From Roseburia sp. AF12-17LB (GTDB lineage Bacteria > Bacillota > Clostridia > Lachnospirales > Lachnospiraceae), in assembly GCF_003479605.1 (NCBI RefSeq), contig NZ_QUHR01000002.1, positions 1 through 64,000 on the forward strand: DNA of 64,000 nt. The letters are read 5' to 3'. The first letter of the stretch is position 1; each line of letters starts with the position of its first letter. Shown piece by piece: positions 35,389 through 44,303 of the stretch. The notes beneath the pieces were generated by a model. That model ran no database searches. It was not told the DNA's origin and saw only the letters and a list, made by a program, of their open reading frames with translations. The position numbers and the translations under genes are program-made.

Positions 35389-36651
35389 TTACAGGGAGAA
35401 GAAATAAGTAAGCGTCTTACGAAAATAATCCTGATAGGTAGCTTTTGGAATTGTAGTATCATATAAGACACGGATGGAGCCGATTTCTTTTTCATTTAAT
35501 GTATAGTAAAGTGTGCCGGCTTCTTTTCCCTGTGTTACCGGAGCTTTTATTTCTTCTGGAAGAGAAAGCTTTTTTTCAATAAGATTTAAGTCATTTCCTG
35601 CAGTATCAAGATATGAAAAGGTTCCTTCATAGGAAAGACTGACCTTTTTATCAGTGCCACCCCGTACTGATAATTCCGGCAGAGCGGGCGGTGTGGTATC
35701 CTGATAGAGCCGGCATACGGAAAAACCATAGTCTAAAAGGGCGGACGCATCAGCAAAACGCACTTTATAATCCGGTGCAGCCATAATGACTGCGATGAGT
35801 TTAATGTTATCTTTTTCAGCAGTGGCTGAGACACAGTACTTGGCAAGACCGGTGGAACCGGTTTTTAATCCAGTGGCATAGGCGTATTGTTTGATGAGCT
35901 TATTGGTGTTGGTTAAACCAAATTCGGAAGACCCTTTTTTCGTGACATGGGTAATATTTTCCATCCAGATGGTGGAATAATTATGTATCTGCGGATATTT
36001 TGTGATTAATTCCCGGGACATTAGAGCAACATCATAGGCACTGGTCATATGATTGTCAACGTCAAGACCGCAGCAGTTAACAAAGTTGGTATCCTTCATA
36101 CCAAGTCCGGCAGCCCGCTCATTCATCTGGGCAACGAAGGCATCTTCCGAACCGGCAATGAATTCTGCCATGGCAACGCAGGCGTCATTGGCACTGGCAA
36201 CACTGATACACTTTATCATGGTATCAACGGTCTGGGTTTCACCCGGCTCTAAGAAGACCTGGGAACCGCCCATGCTTGCAGCATGTTCCGAAACTGTGAC
36301 AACATCATCCAGGGAAATTTTTTGTGCGTCCAGAGCATCGAAAATCAGAATCAGTGTCATGATTTTCGTAATGCTGGCAGGATGCAGGATGGAATGAGCA
36401 TCCTTTTCATAGATGATGGTTCCGGTAGATGCTTCCATTAAAAGAGCGCTGGGAGCGGACAATGCGACCGGAGCAGATGCATCGGAAGCAGCATCCGGAT
36501 TGGAAGAATCTGGCATGGAAGCATCCGGGGACGGATTGCCGGATTCTGTAGAACTTTCGTTTTCTGCAAGAACAGAAAATTGTGATGCCATTGGTAAAAA
36601 GGCCGGGCTGAGAAGAGACAGGCTTATGAAAATGGAAAGAATGGTATGCAT
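35389..36651 (-). CDS. D-alanyl-D-alanine carboxypeptidase (S11 family)
   Basis: This 420-residue penicillin-binding protein removes the terminal D-Ala from peptidoglycan pentapeptides outside the cell. It begins with a signal peptide (MHTILSIFISLSLLSPAFLP onward) and a Ser/Pro/Asp/Ala linker. The three active-site motifs are SITK (in HPASITKIMT), SAN (in SVASANDACVAM) and KTG (in GLKTGSTGLAKY). A C-terminal PBP5-like domain (about 320-405) follows. A GGAGG site precedes the start on the - strand. A second such enzyme lies at 39149-40411. One of the pair may be sporulation-specific, as DacF is in Bacillus, but the sequence does not decide which. Confidence 0.92.
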   Translation of the reverse strand: MHTILSIFISLSLLSPAFLPMASQFSVLAENESSTESGNPSPDASMPDSSNPDAASDASAPVALSAPSALLMEASTGTIIYEKDAHSILHPASITKIMTLILIFDALDAQKISLDDVVTVSEHAASMGGSQVFLEPGETQTVDTMIKCISVASANDACVAMAEFIAGSEDAFVAQMNERAAGLGMKDTNFVNCCGLDVDNHMTSAYDVALMSRELITKYPQIHNYSTIWMENITHVTKKGSSEFGLTNTNKLIKQYAYATGLKTGSTGLAKYCVSATAEKDNIKLIAVIMAAPDYKVRFADASALLDYGFSVCRLYQDTTPPALPELSVRGGTDKKVSLSYEGTFSYLDTAGNDLNLIEKKLSLPEEIKAPVTQGKEAGTLYYTLNEKEIGSIRVLYDTTIPKATYQDYFRKTLTYFFSL

Positions 36652-36749
36652 AAGAATACCTCCGGTATGTTCTATTACATTTTAATAGAGAAGAGAAAAA
36701 AATATGCAGATAAAGCATGGTTTATTTTGTTGATGCAAAGAGGTGAAAG

Positions 36750-37607
36750 ATGTTATTAAAAATCATTATTGTAATAGCATGTGTGATTTTGGTTTACATA
36801 ATCTGGCAGTGGCAGGAATTAAAAAAATTTGCAAGAACGGATTATGAGATAAAAAGTGGTAAAGTGCAAAGAGAATATAAGGCAGCAGTACTGGCAGATT
36901 TGCATGGTTTTCAGTATGGAAAAGACAACATCCCGCTTTTAGATGCAATTAGAAGTGGACAGCCGGATCTGATTCTGATTCCAGGAGATATGGTGGTCAG
37001 CAGGAAAAGTGACACCTATGAGACAGCGTTAAAGATATTGGAAGAGCTGTGCAGGATTGCACCGGTTTATTATTCTTACGGAAATCATGAATCCCGTGCC
37101 CACATAAGAAAAAGTAAGTATCAGGAGAAATTTTTCGCTTTTGAAAATAAGGTAAAAGAGCTTGGCATCCATGTACTGCATAATGAAACAGAAGCTTTTG
37201 GAGAACTGGCGGTTACCGGGCTTGAAATTCCATTGTCCTGTTATAAAAAAGGAGTGGATGTGCCACTTCCACAGGATTATCTTGAGAAAACGCTTCCGGA
37301 GCAGACGGAAGATACATTTCAGGTGCTGTTAGCACACAATCCAAGATACGCGAAGGAATATGCAGACTGGGGAGCGGATTTGACTCTTTGCGGACATAAT
37401 CATGGAGGACTGATACGGATTCCGGGTGTTGGAAGCCTGATTTCTCCGCAGTTTCAGTGGTTCCCGAAATATGATGCAGGAGCCTTTGATTTTGAGGGAA
37501 AGAAAGTAATCGTAAGCCGGGGGCTTGGAACCCATACCTTTCATATCAGAATCTTTAACCGGGCGGAACTTGTGTTTATGGTTATAAAACCACAAGATAT
37601 TGCTTGA
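36750..37607 (+). CDS. membrane-anchored metallophosphoesterase (YkuE-like)
   Basis: The 285-residue protein has an N-terminal membrane helix (about 2-20) and a calcineurin-like phosphoesterase domain. The metal-binding motifs are LADLHGFQYG (Asp and His near residue 50), PGDMV near 77, YGNHESR near 110, and LCGHNHGG near 215. Such proteins hydrolyse phosphomonoesters or diesters at the membrane; YkuE-type members have been linked to lipid or wall turnover, but the substrate here is unknown. A GAGGTG site lies before the ATG. It is transcribed divergently from the carboxypeptidase gene. Confidence 0.85.
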   Translation: MLLKIIIVIACVILVYIIWQWQELKKFARTDYEIKSGKVQREYKAAVLADLHGFQYGKDNIPLLDAIRSGQPDLILIPGDMVVSRKSDTYETALKILEELCRIAPVYYSYGNHESRAHIRKSKYQEKFFAFENKVKELGIHVLHNETEAFGELAVTGLEIPLSCYKKGVDVPLPQDYLEKTLPEQTEDTFQVLLAHNPRYAKEYADWGADLTLCGHNHGGLIRIPGVGSLISPQFQWFPKYDAGAFDFEGKKVIVSRGLGTHTFHIRIFNRAELVFMVIKPQDIA

Positions 37608-37652
37608 TTTGTGGTATAAAGTTGTGAAAAACACTAAATCTTGTGAAAACAC

Positions 37653-37681
37653 TTGCGTTTTTTCTTAGATACCGTTAAAAT
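37653..37681 (+). promoter_or_regulatory. promoter of scpAB
   Basis: TTGCGT at 37653-37658 and TAAAAT at 37676-37681 are 17 bases apart. Two direct repeats of TTGTGAAAA(A)CACT (37622-37635 and 37641-37653) end at the -35 box and could be a regulator site. Confidence 0.6.
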
Positions 37682-37714
37682 AGATGTGCTAGGAAAGAAT
37701 GGAGAGGTTTTGAA

Positions 37715-38464
37715 ATGGAATTAACAGTAAAGCTGCAGGTGTTCGAAGGACCATTAGATTTGCTCCTTCATCTGCTGGATAAGAATAAAGTAAATATCTA
37801 TGATATCCCAATTGTGGAGATTACCAATCAGTATATGGAATATATCCGGGAAATGAAGCGGCAGGATTTAAATGTTATGAGTGAGTTCTTAGTCATGGCA
37901 GCCACACTGATTGATATTAAATCAAAGATGCTTCTTCCGGCAAAAGAGACAGAAGAAGAGGAAGCAGAAGACCCGAGAGCAGAACTGGTAGAACAGCTTT
38001 TGGAATATAAGATGTATAAATGCATTTCCTATGAATTAAAAGACCGTCAGATGGATGCGGAAAAGGTGATGTTTAAGGAGCCGACGATTCCGGACGAGGT
38101 AGCTGCCTATGAAGAGCCGGTGGATTTAGAGGAACTGATGGCAGATGTCACATTGAAGAAATTGAATGATATTTTCAAATCCATCATGCGTAAGCAGGAA
38201 GATAAGATTGACCCGGTTCGTTCCAAATTTGGCAAGATTGAGAAAGAAGAAGTATCACTGTCCGATAAAATGGTATATTTAGAGCAGTATGCAATGGCAC
38301 ATCCACATTTCAGCTTCCGCAGTCTTTTAGAAGCACAGTGTGGCAAGATGGAGATTATCGTGACCTTCCTTGCAGTGCTTGAGCTGATGAAAATGGGCAA
38401 GATAACCATTTATCAGGATAAAATATTTGATGATATCAGAATAGAGTCCAAGGTTGCAGCCTAG
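37715..38464 (+). CDS. scpA: segregation and condensation protein A
   Basis: ScpA is the kleisin of the SMC-ScpAB condensin, closing the SMC ring around DNA. The 249-residue protein shows the N-terminal segment KLQVFEGPLDLLLHLLDKNK and VMSEFLVMAATLIDIKSKMLLP, which contact SMC and ScpB, and a C-terminal winged-helix ending in MKMGKITIYQDKIFDDI. It is followed after 23 bases by scpB. The smc gene is not in the window. Confidence 0.95.
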   Translation: MELTVKLQVFEGPLDLLLHLLDKNKVNIYDIPIVEITNQYMEYIREMKRQDLNVMSEFLVMAATLIDIKSKMLLPAKETEEEEAEDPRAELVEQLLEYKMYKCISYELKDRQMDAEKVMFKEPTIPDEVAAYEEPVDLEELMADVTLKKLNDIFKSIMRKQEDKIDPVRSKFGKIEKEEVSLSDKMVYLEQYAMAHPHFSFRSLLEAQCGKMEIIVTFLAVLELMKMGKITIYQDKIFDDIRIESKVAA

Positions 38465-38487
38465 GCTCTTATTATATGAGGGTAGTA

Positions 38488-39057
38488 ATGGAAGAAAAGA
38501 ATTATGAAGCAATTATAGAAGCAATTTTATTTACCATGGGGGAATCGGTAGAATTGGATAAAATTGCCAATGCAATTGAATTAGACAAACAGGAAACCAA
38601 AAAGAAAATAGAAGCACTCCGGCAGAAATATGAGCAGGAAGAAAGAGGTATCCAGATTATCGAACTGGACGGCGCTTATCAGATGTGTACGAAGAATGAA
38701 ATGTATGAATATCTGATTCGGATTGCAAAACAGCCAAAGAAGCGTGTCCTTACAGACGTACTGTTGGAGACCTTATCCATCATTGCTTATAAGCAGCCAA
38801 TCACTAAGGCGGAGATTGAAAAAATCCGTGGCGTATCCTGCGACCATGCAGTAAGCAAACTGGTGGAATATAATCTGGTCAATGAAGTGGGAAGATTGGA
38901 TGCTCCGGGCAGACCGATGCTATTTGGCACAACAGAGGAATTCTTACGGAGCTTTGGGGTGCATTCCATCGATGAACTCCCGGTGCTGAATGAAGACCAG
39001 GTGGAAGAATTCAAGCATCAGGCTGAACAGGAAGCAGAAATGAAGCTTGAAGTATAG
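38488..39057 (+). CDS. scpB: segregation and condensation protein B
   Basis: ScpB dimers bind the middle of ScpA and complete the condensin. The protein has about 189 residues with two winged-helix domains; family segments are AIIEAILFTMGESVELDKIA and LETLSIIAYKQPITKAEIEKIRG. I prefer the ATG at 38488 over the in-frame ATG at 38476 because GAGGGT lies just upstream of the later one. The acidic C-terminal tail is normal. Confidence 0.94.
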   Translation: MEEKNYEAIIEAILFTMGESVELDKIANAIELDKQETKKKIEALRQKYEQEERGIQIIELDGAYQMCTKNEMYEYLIRIAKQPKKRVLTDVLLETLSIIAYKQPITKAEIEKIRGVSCDHAVSKLVEYNLVNEVGRLDAPGRPMLFGTTEEFLRSFGVHSIDELPVLNEDQVEEFKHQAEQEAEMKLEV

Positions 39058-39148
39058 CAACAGGGAATGTAGTAAGCGGAAGTATAATCGAAGTATAATC
39101 ATAGAAAGAAATGAATAGAATGCAGAGAAAATGTATTTCGGAGCGGTC

Positions 39149-40411
39149 ATGAAAAAGAGACGGTGGAAGAAAATGACAGCATTATCTCTGCTTTTTATAT
39201 TTTTTAGTTCCAATCATATTCCGGCAGAACCGCTGCCACAGGATAATCCGGATGAAACGCAGGAAGAAAATGAAATAGAAATCGAAGAACCAAAGAATTT
39301 GTACGCGCTGTCTGCATGCTTAATGGATGCGGATTCAGGGCGTATTTTGTTTGGAAAAGAAGAGGATGTGCGCCGGGCAAATGCCAGTACGACAAAGATT
39401 ATGACATTGATTGTAACCTTAGAGCATGCAGATTTAAATGACGTGGTTACATTTTCTGATTATGCAGCCTCCCAGCCGGATGTGCAGCTGAATGGAGCAA
39501 GTGGGGAACAGTTTTTATTAAAAGACCTTTGTTTCTCTCTGATGTTAGAATCCCACAATGATTCGGCAGTGGCAATTGCGGAACATGTGGCAGGAAGTGT
39601 GGAGGCATTTGCTGGCTTGATGAATGAGAAGGCGGCGGAGCTTGGCTGCATGGATACCTATTTCCTTACGCCAAACGGACTGGATAAGGAAGATGAAAAC
39701 GGATTCCATGGAACGACAGCAGCCGACCTTGCCCGGATTATGAGCTATTGCATCAATGAGTCTCCCATGAAAGAGACTTTTCTTGAAATTACGCAGACAC
39801 CGTCCTATTCCTTTTCTAATATAGAAGGAACACGAAACTACAGCTGCAATAATCATAACCGTTTCCTTACGATGATGGACGGAGCAATCAGTGGTAAAAC
39901 CGGTTTTACGGGCAATGCCGGATACTGTTATGTGGGAGCATTGCGGCGGGATGACCGTACCTATGTGGTGGCACTTTTGGGCTGCGGCTGGCCAAACAAT
40001 AAGAACTATAAATGGGCAGATACAAAACAGCTGATGCAGTATGGAATCGATTCTTTTGAAAAGGTAAATCTTCTGGAGTTGGAAATCCCCAAGGAAGCAG
40101 AATGTCCCCTTGAGATAAGTGGGGCAAAGACAGAAGACTGTAGCAGAATTAAGATGACAGAGGTTCAGAACAGGACAGAGGAAAAACAGATAGAAAATAT
40201 ACTGCTTCGTAAGGATGAATCCATTGAATTTAAATTGGAGAGAAAGCAGAGACTTGAGGCTCCGGTGGAAGCAGGAACTACTGTTGGAACCCTTAAGTAT
40301 ATACTGAACGGGCAGGTGGTGAGAGAGGAAGAACTTGTCTTAAAAGACAGTGTTCCGGCATGGGATTACCGCTACAGCTGCCTCAGAATGGTTGACCTTT
40401 TTTCTTTATAA
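39149..40411 (+). CDS. D-alanyl-D-alanine carboxypeptidase (S11 family), second copy
   Basis: This protein of about 420 residues is a second exported D,D-carboxypeptidase. A basic start (MKKRRWKKM) and a short hydrophobic stretch form the signal peptide. The active-site motifs are STTK (in NASTTKIMT), SHN (in LESHNDSAVAIAEH) and KTG (in ISGKTGFTGNAGYC). A C-terminal beta domain is present but less conserved. The ATG at 39149 has GGAG nearby; an in-frame ATG at 39131 is possible. It follows scpB closely, the order seen for dacB/dacF-type genes beside scpAB in many Clostridia. Confidence 0.9.
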   Translation: MKKRRWKKMTALSLLFIFFSSNHIPAEPLPQDNPDETQEENEIEIEEPKNLYALSACLMDADSGRILFGKEEDVRRANASTTKIMTLIVTLEHADLNDVVTFSDYAASQPDVQLNGASGEQFLLKDLCFSLMLESHNDSAVAIAEHVAGSVEAFAGLMNEKAAELGCMDTYFLTPNGLDKEDENGFHGTTAADLARIMSYCINESPMKETFLEITQTPSYSFSNIEGTRNYSCNNHNRFLTMMDGAISGKTGFTGNAGYCYVGALRRDDRTYVVALLGCGWPNNKNYKWADTKQLMQYGIDSFEKVNLLELEIPKEAECPLEISGAKTEDCSRIKMTEVQNRTEEKQIENILLRKDESIEFKLERKQRLEAPVEAGTTVGTLKYILNGQVVREEELVLKDSVPAWDYRYSCLRMVDLFSL

Positions 40412-40473
40412 AGTCAGAAAATCAGCCATAAAATGCGATATGTAAAATCTGTGAAAAAATTAACAATTTGCTA

Positions 40474-40502
40474 TTGAAAAGTTTTGGTCAATGTACTACA
40501 AT
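40474..40502 (+). promoter_or_regulatory. promoter of the Na+-decarboxylase operon
   Basis: TTGAAA at 40474-40479 and TACAAT at 40497-40502 are 17 bases apart, about 50 bases before the first gene. Confidence 0.6.
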
Positions 40503-40552
40503 TACCCTAGCGAAAAATTTTATTTTTTCTAAAATAGATGGAGGACTAAGAG

Positions 40553-41989
40553 ATGAGCAACAGAAGTAATAACTTAGCAGAACAGAGAATTTGCCGTTTG
40601 CTGGATGAAAACAGCTTTATGGAAATCGGTTCTCTGGTAACCGCAAGAAATACGGATTTTAATCTGGCAGATGAAGCTACGCCATCAGATGGTGTCATTA
40701 CCGGACATGGTCTGATTGATGGTAATCTGGTATTTGTCTACAGTCAGGATTCTTCCGTATTAAATGGAACAATTGGCGAGATGCATGCAAAGAAAATTGC
40801 AGCTGTTTATGACAGGGCGATGAAGATGGGTGCACCGGTAATCGGACTTTTGGATTGTGCCGGAGTTCGTCTTCAGGAATCAGTAGATGCTTTGAATGCA
40901 TTAGGAATGATTTATGAAAAACAGGTTATGGCATCCGGAGTAATTCCACAGATTTGTGCTGTATTTGGCAACTGTGGCGGCGGACTTACCGTAGTACCTG
41001 GATTATGTGATTTTGCATATATGGAAGCTGATAAAGCCAAAATGTTTGTAAATGCACCAAACGCAATCGAAGGAAATTACGTTGGAAAATGTGATACTTC
41101 TTCTGCAGATTTCCAGAGCACAGAGACCGGCGTCATTGATATGGCAGGTTCTGAAGAAGAAATCTTTGCACAGATTCGTGAACTGGTCTGCATGCTTCCG
41201 GCAGATAACACAGAGAATGGTTATATGGAAGACTGTGAAGATGATTTGAACCGTGCATGCGAAAATGTAGATACCATGAAAGGCGATCCTCGTTTCGTAT
41301 TAAGCGAGATTTCTGATAATCACAATTTCTTAGAGACAAAGAAGGATTATGCAAAGAGCATGGTAACCGGATTCATCCAGTTAAACGGACTGACTGTCGG
41401 TGCTGTTGCTAACTGCACAGAAGAATATGATGAAGAAGGAAAGAAAGTCGCAGAGCATGATGCAGCACTTTGTGCAAAAGGCTGTGAAAAAGCTTCTGAA
41501 TTCATCCAGTTCTGTGATGCATTTGATATTCCTGTATTATCTCTTACCAATGTGGCTGGATTTACAGCAACAAAATGCAGCGAAAGAAGACTTGCAAAAG
41601 CTCTGGCTAAACTTACATATGCATTTGCAAATGCTACCGTTCCTAAGGTTAGCCTTCTTACCGGTAATGCTTACGGAAGTGCAGCAGTAATGATGAACTC
41701 CAAAGCAATCGGTGCTGACCTTGTATACGCATGGCCGGATGTTAAGACCGGTATGATGGATGCACGTCTTGCAGCAGAGATTATGTATGCAGACGCTGAT
41801 GCGGACAAGCTTGCTGAGAAAGCAAAAGAATATGAGGCATTACAGTCTAACGTTGTAACTGCAGCTAAGAGAGGATATGTAGACTTGATTATTGAGCCTG
41901 CTGATACCAGAAAATATCTTGTAGCAGCTTTTGAAATGCTGTTTACAAAACGTATGGATACTCCATATAAGAAACATGGAACAAAATAG
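40553..41989 (+). CDS. acyl-CoA carboxyltransferase subunit (methylmalonyl-CoA decarboxylase alpha-like)
   Basis: The 478-residue protein is a crotonase-fold carboxyltransferase of the MmdA/PccB/GcdA class, which moves CO2 between an acyl-CoA and biotin. Visible are LLDCAGVRLQESVDALNAL in the N-terminal half and LTNVAGFTATKCSE with GNAYGSAAVMMNSKAIG in the C-terminal half, the two oxyanion regions. It is somewhat shorter than the usual 510-520 residues. It is the first gene of an operon with an OadG-like subunit, a biotin carrier, the OadB pump and OadA, so it probably feeds CO2 from an acyl-CoA to the same biotin carrier. The exact acyl-CoA is not known. Confidence 0.85.
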   Translation: MSNRSNNLAEQRICRLLDENSFMEIGSLVTARNTDFNLADEATPSDGVITGHGLIDGNLVFVYSQDSSVLNGTIGEMHAKKIAAVYDRAMKMGAPVIGLLDCAGVRLQESVDALNALGMIYEKQVMASGVIPQICAVFGNCGGGLTVVPGLCDFAYMEADKAKMFVNAPNAIEGNYVGKCDTSSADFQSTETGVIDMAGSEEEIFAQIRELVCMLPADNTENGYMEDCEDDLNRACENVDTMKGDPRFVLSEISDNHNFLETKKDYAKSMVTGFIQLNGLTVGAVANCTEEYDEEGKKVAEHDAALCAKGCEKASEFIQFCDAFDIPVLSLTNVAGFTATKCSERRLAKALAKLTYAFANATVPKVSLLTGNAYGSAAVMMNSKAIGADLVYAWPDVKTGMMDARLAAEIMYADADADKLAEKAKEYEALQSNVVTAAKRGYVDLIIEPADTRKYLVAAFEMLFTKRMDTPYKKHGTK

Positions 41990-42002
41990 AAAGGTGAATC
42001 TT

Positions 42003-42737
42003 ATGAAGAAAAAATTGTGGATGCTTGTATGTGTTTGTCTGCTTGCATTTTCTGTTACGGCCTGTGGTAAGACAGATCAGACTTCAATAACATTCAATGG
42101 AGGCACCTATGACCAGTGGAAGGATACAGTACAACAGACAGTACAGCAGATAACTACTGTGTCAGAAGCTGATATTGATAATGCTCTTTCTTCCATTTCA
42201 GAGAAGAGCGATGCAGTAAACTACAACTTCTATAGCAGTTGGAAAGAAGCTGTTGCTGACGAAGGAGATTTCCAGGGATTTGGTGACTTTACCATGACAG
42301 AGTCAAATAAGACAATGGTAATGGAACAGACATTGAATTATACCAACCGTGATTTGAGTTTTACTGTTGTATTTGATACAACTACAGACACACCGGAACT
42401 TACCAGTATGACATTTGACAAGGTATATTCACTTGGCGAGAAAATGGGCAAAGCCGGAATGAATACACTTATGGGCATGGGTACCGTATTTGTAATCTTA
42501 ATTTTAATCAGTATTATTATTTATGCATTCCGCATTATTCCTTATTTACAGAATAAGAAAAAGAATGCGGCTGATGCAACTGCTGCAAAAGAAGATAAAG
42601 TAGTAGAACAGATTGCTCAGAAAGAAGAGCTGGTTCAGGATGATTTGGAACTTGTTGCAGTTATCTCTGCTGCAATTGCGGCAGCAACAGGAAGTTCTAC
42701 AGATGGATTTGTAGTACGTTCCATTAAGAGAAGATAG
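42003..42737 (+). CDS. lipoprotein with OadG-like gamma-subunit domain
   Basis: This 244-residue protein begins with a lipoprotein signal (MKKKLWMLVCVCLLAFSVTAC, Cys21). An extracellular domain of about 130 residues of unknown function follows. A membrane helix near residues 160-180 (TVFVILILISIIIYAFRIIP) and a Lys-rich cytoplasmic tail match the small gamma subunit of Na+-decarboxylases. The tail ends AAIAAATGSSTDGFVVRSIK, typical of OadG. So it looks like an OadG with an added surface-exposed lipid-anchored part. An in-frame start 24 codons upstream overlaps the previous gene and has no signal sequence. Confidence 0.82.
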   Translation: MKKKLWMLVCVCLLAFSVTACGKTDQTSITFNGGTYDQWKDTVQQTVQQITTVSEADIDNALSSISEKSDAVNYNFYSSWKEAVADEGDFQGFGDFTMTESNKTMVMEQTLNYTNRDLSFTVVFDTTTDTPELTSMTFDKVYSLGEKMGKAGMNTLMGMGTVFVILILISIIIYAFRIIPYLQNKKKNAADATAAKEDKVVEQIAQKEELVQDDLELVAVISAAIAAATGSSTDGFVVRSIKRR

Positions 42738-42765
42738 TTTGAAGAATAATTAGGAGGATATAAAG

Positions 42766-43131
42766 ATGAAAAACTATACAATTACAGTAAATGGAAATGT
42801 TTATGATGTTACCGTAGAAGAGAACGGAGCATCTGCACCTGTAGCTGCACCAAGAAAGGCAGCAGCAGCTCCTGCAGCAAAAGCAGCAGCACCTAAGGCA
42901 GCAGCCGGAGCAGGAAGCATTAAGATTGAAGCCGGAGCAGCCGGAAAAGTATTCAAGATTGAGGCTCAGCCTGGAACAGCAGTAAAGAAAGGTGATGCAG
43001 TTCTGATTCTTGAAATTATGAAAATGGAGACTCCTGTTGTTGCACCGGAAGACGGAACAGTTGCAAGCATCGAAGTTGCAGTTGGTGACAGCGTAGAAGC
43101 AGGAGCATTACTTGCTACAATGAACAACTAG
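42766..43131 (+). CDS. biotin carboxyl carrier protein of the decarboxylase
   Basis: The 121-residue protein has an N-terminal strand-rich segment, a flexible Ala/Pro/Lys linker (about residues 23-50) and a C-terminal biotinyl domain with the canonical EIMKMETP motif, whose middle Lys carries biotin. It shuttles CO2 from the carboxyltransferase to the membrane pump. An AGGAGG site precedes the ATG, and the next gene begins 10 bases downstream. Confidence 0.94.
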   Translation: MKNYTITVNGNVYDVTVEENGASAPVAAPRKAAAAPAAKAAAPKAAAGAGSIKIEAGAAGKVFKIEAQPGTAVKKGDAVLILEIMKMETPVVAPEDGTVASIEVAVGDSVEAGALLATMNN

Positions 43132-43141
43132 GAGGAAAATT

Positions 43142-44293
43142 ATGTTAAGTTATGTTGGAGACACAATGAGTAACCTCCTGCATCAGACTGCATTCTTTAA
43201 CCTGACCTGGGGTAACTACCTTATGATTGTAATTGCCTGCGTATTCTTATATCTGGCAATCAAGAAAGGTTATGAACCTCTTCTTTTGGTTCCGATTGCA
43301 TTTGGTATGCTTCTGGTTAACATTTATCCGGACATTATTGCAAGTCCGGAAGAGACCAGCAATGGTGTCGGTGGTTTACTTTATTATTTCTATACTCTGG
43401 ATGAGTGGTCAATCTTACCTTCTCTGATTTTCCTTGGAGTTGGTGCGATGACAGACTTTGGCCCTTTGATTGCAAACCCAATCAGCTTCCTTTTAGGAGC
43501 AGCAGCACAGTTCGGTATTTTCGGAGCTTACCTGCTTGCAATTCTGATGGGATTCAATGACAAGGGAGCAGCAGCCGTATCTATTATCGGTGGAGCAGAT
43601 GGTCCGACTTCTATCTTCCTTGCCGGTAAATTAGGACAGGCTGCATTGATGGGACCGATTGCGGTGGCAGCATATTCTTATATGTCTCTGGTTCCGATTA
43701 TTCAGCCGCCAATTATGAAACTGTTTACAACAAAGAAAGAACGTGCAATCAAGATGGAGAACCTTCGTCCGGTATCCAAACTGGAGAAGATTTTGTTCCC
43801 AATCGTAGTTACTACAATTGTATGTCTGATTCTTCCGACAACCGCTCCGTTGGTTGGTATGCTTATGCTTGGTAACCTCTTCCGTGAGTCTGGTGTAGTC
43901 AGACAGCTTACAGATACAGCATCCAATGCTTTGATGTATATCGTAGTTATTCTTCTGGGTACTTCCGTTGGTGCATCTACCAGTGCAGAAGCATTCTTAA
44001 ATGTCAGCACACTTAAGATTGTTGCTCTTGGACTGATTGCATTTATGTTTGGTACTGCAGCCGGAGTCCTCTTTGGAAAACTGCTTTGCTGGATTACCAA
44101 AGGAAAAATTAATCCGTTGATTGGTTCTGCCGGAGTTTCCGCCGTGCCTATGGCTGCGCGTGTATCGCAGAAGGTCGGTGCAGAAGAAGACCCGACAAAC
44201 TTTTTACTTATGCATGCAATGGGACCAAACGTTGCCGGTGTTATCGGTACAGCAGTAGCTGCCGGTGTATTTATGGCAATCTTTGGTATATAG
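43142..44293 (+). CDS. oadB: Na+-translocating decarboxylase beta subunit
   Basis: OadB/MmdB/GcdB decarboxylates carboxybiotin and uses the energy to pump sodium ions out. The 383-residue membrane protein has about ten hydrophobic segments. The family segments GVGAMTDFGPLIANP, NDKGAAAVSIIGGADGPTSI (with the ion-site Asp) and SAVPMAARVSQKVG are all present. The start has GGAGG upstream. It is shared by all carboxyltransferases in the operon. Confidence 0.94.
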   Translation: MLSYVGDTMSNLLHQTAFFNLTWGNYLMIVIACVFLYLAIKKGYEPLLLVPIAFGMLLVNIYPDIIASPEETSNGVGGLLYYFYTLDEWSILPSLIFLGVGAMTDFGPLIANPISFLLGAAAQFGIFGAYLLAILMGFNDKGAAAVSIIGGADGPTSIFLAGKLGQAALMGPIAVAAYSYMSLVPIIQPPIMKLFTTKKERAIKMENLRPVSKLEKILFPIVVTTIVCLILPTTAPLVGMLMLGNLFRESGVVRQLTDTASNALMYIVVILLGTSVGASTSAEAFLNVSTLKIVALGLIAFMFGTAAGVLFGKLLCWITKGKINPLIGSAGVSAVPMAARVSQKVGAEEDPTNFLLMHAMGPNVAGVIGTAVAAGVFMAIFGI

Positions 44294-44303
44294 GAGGATA
44301 GAA

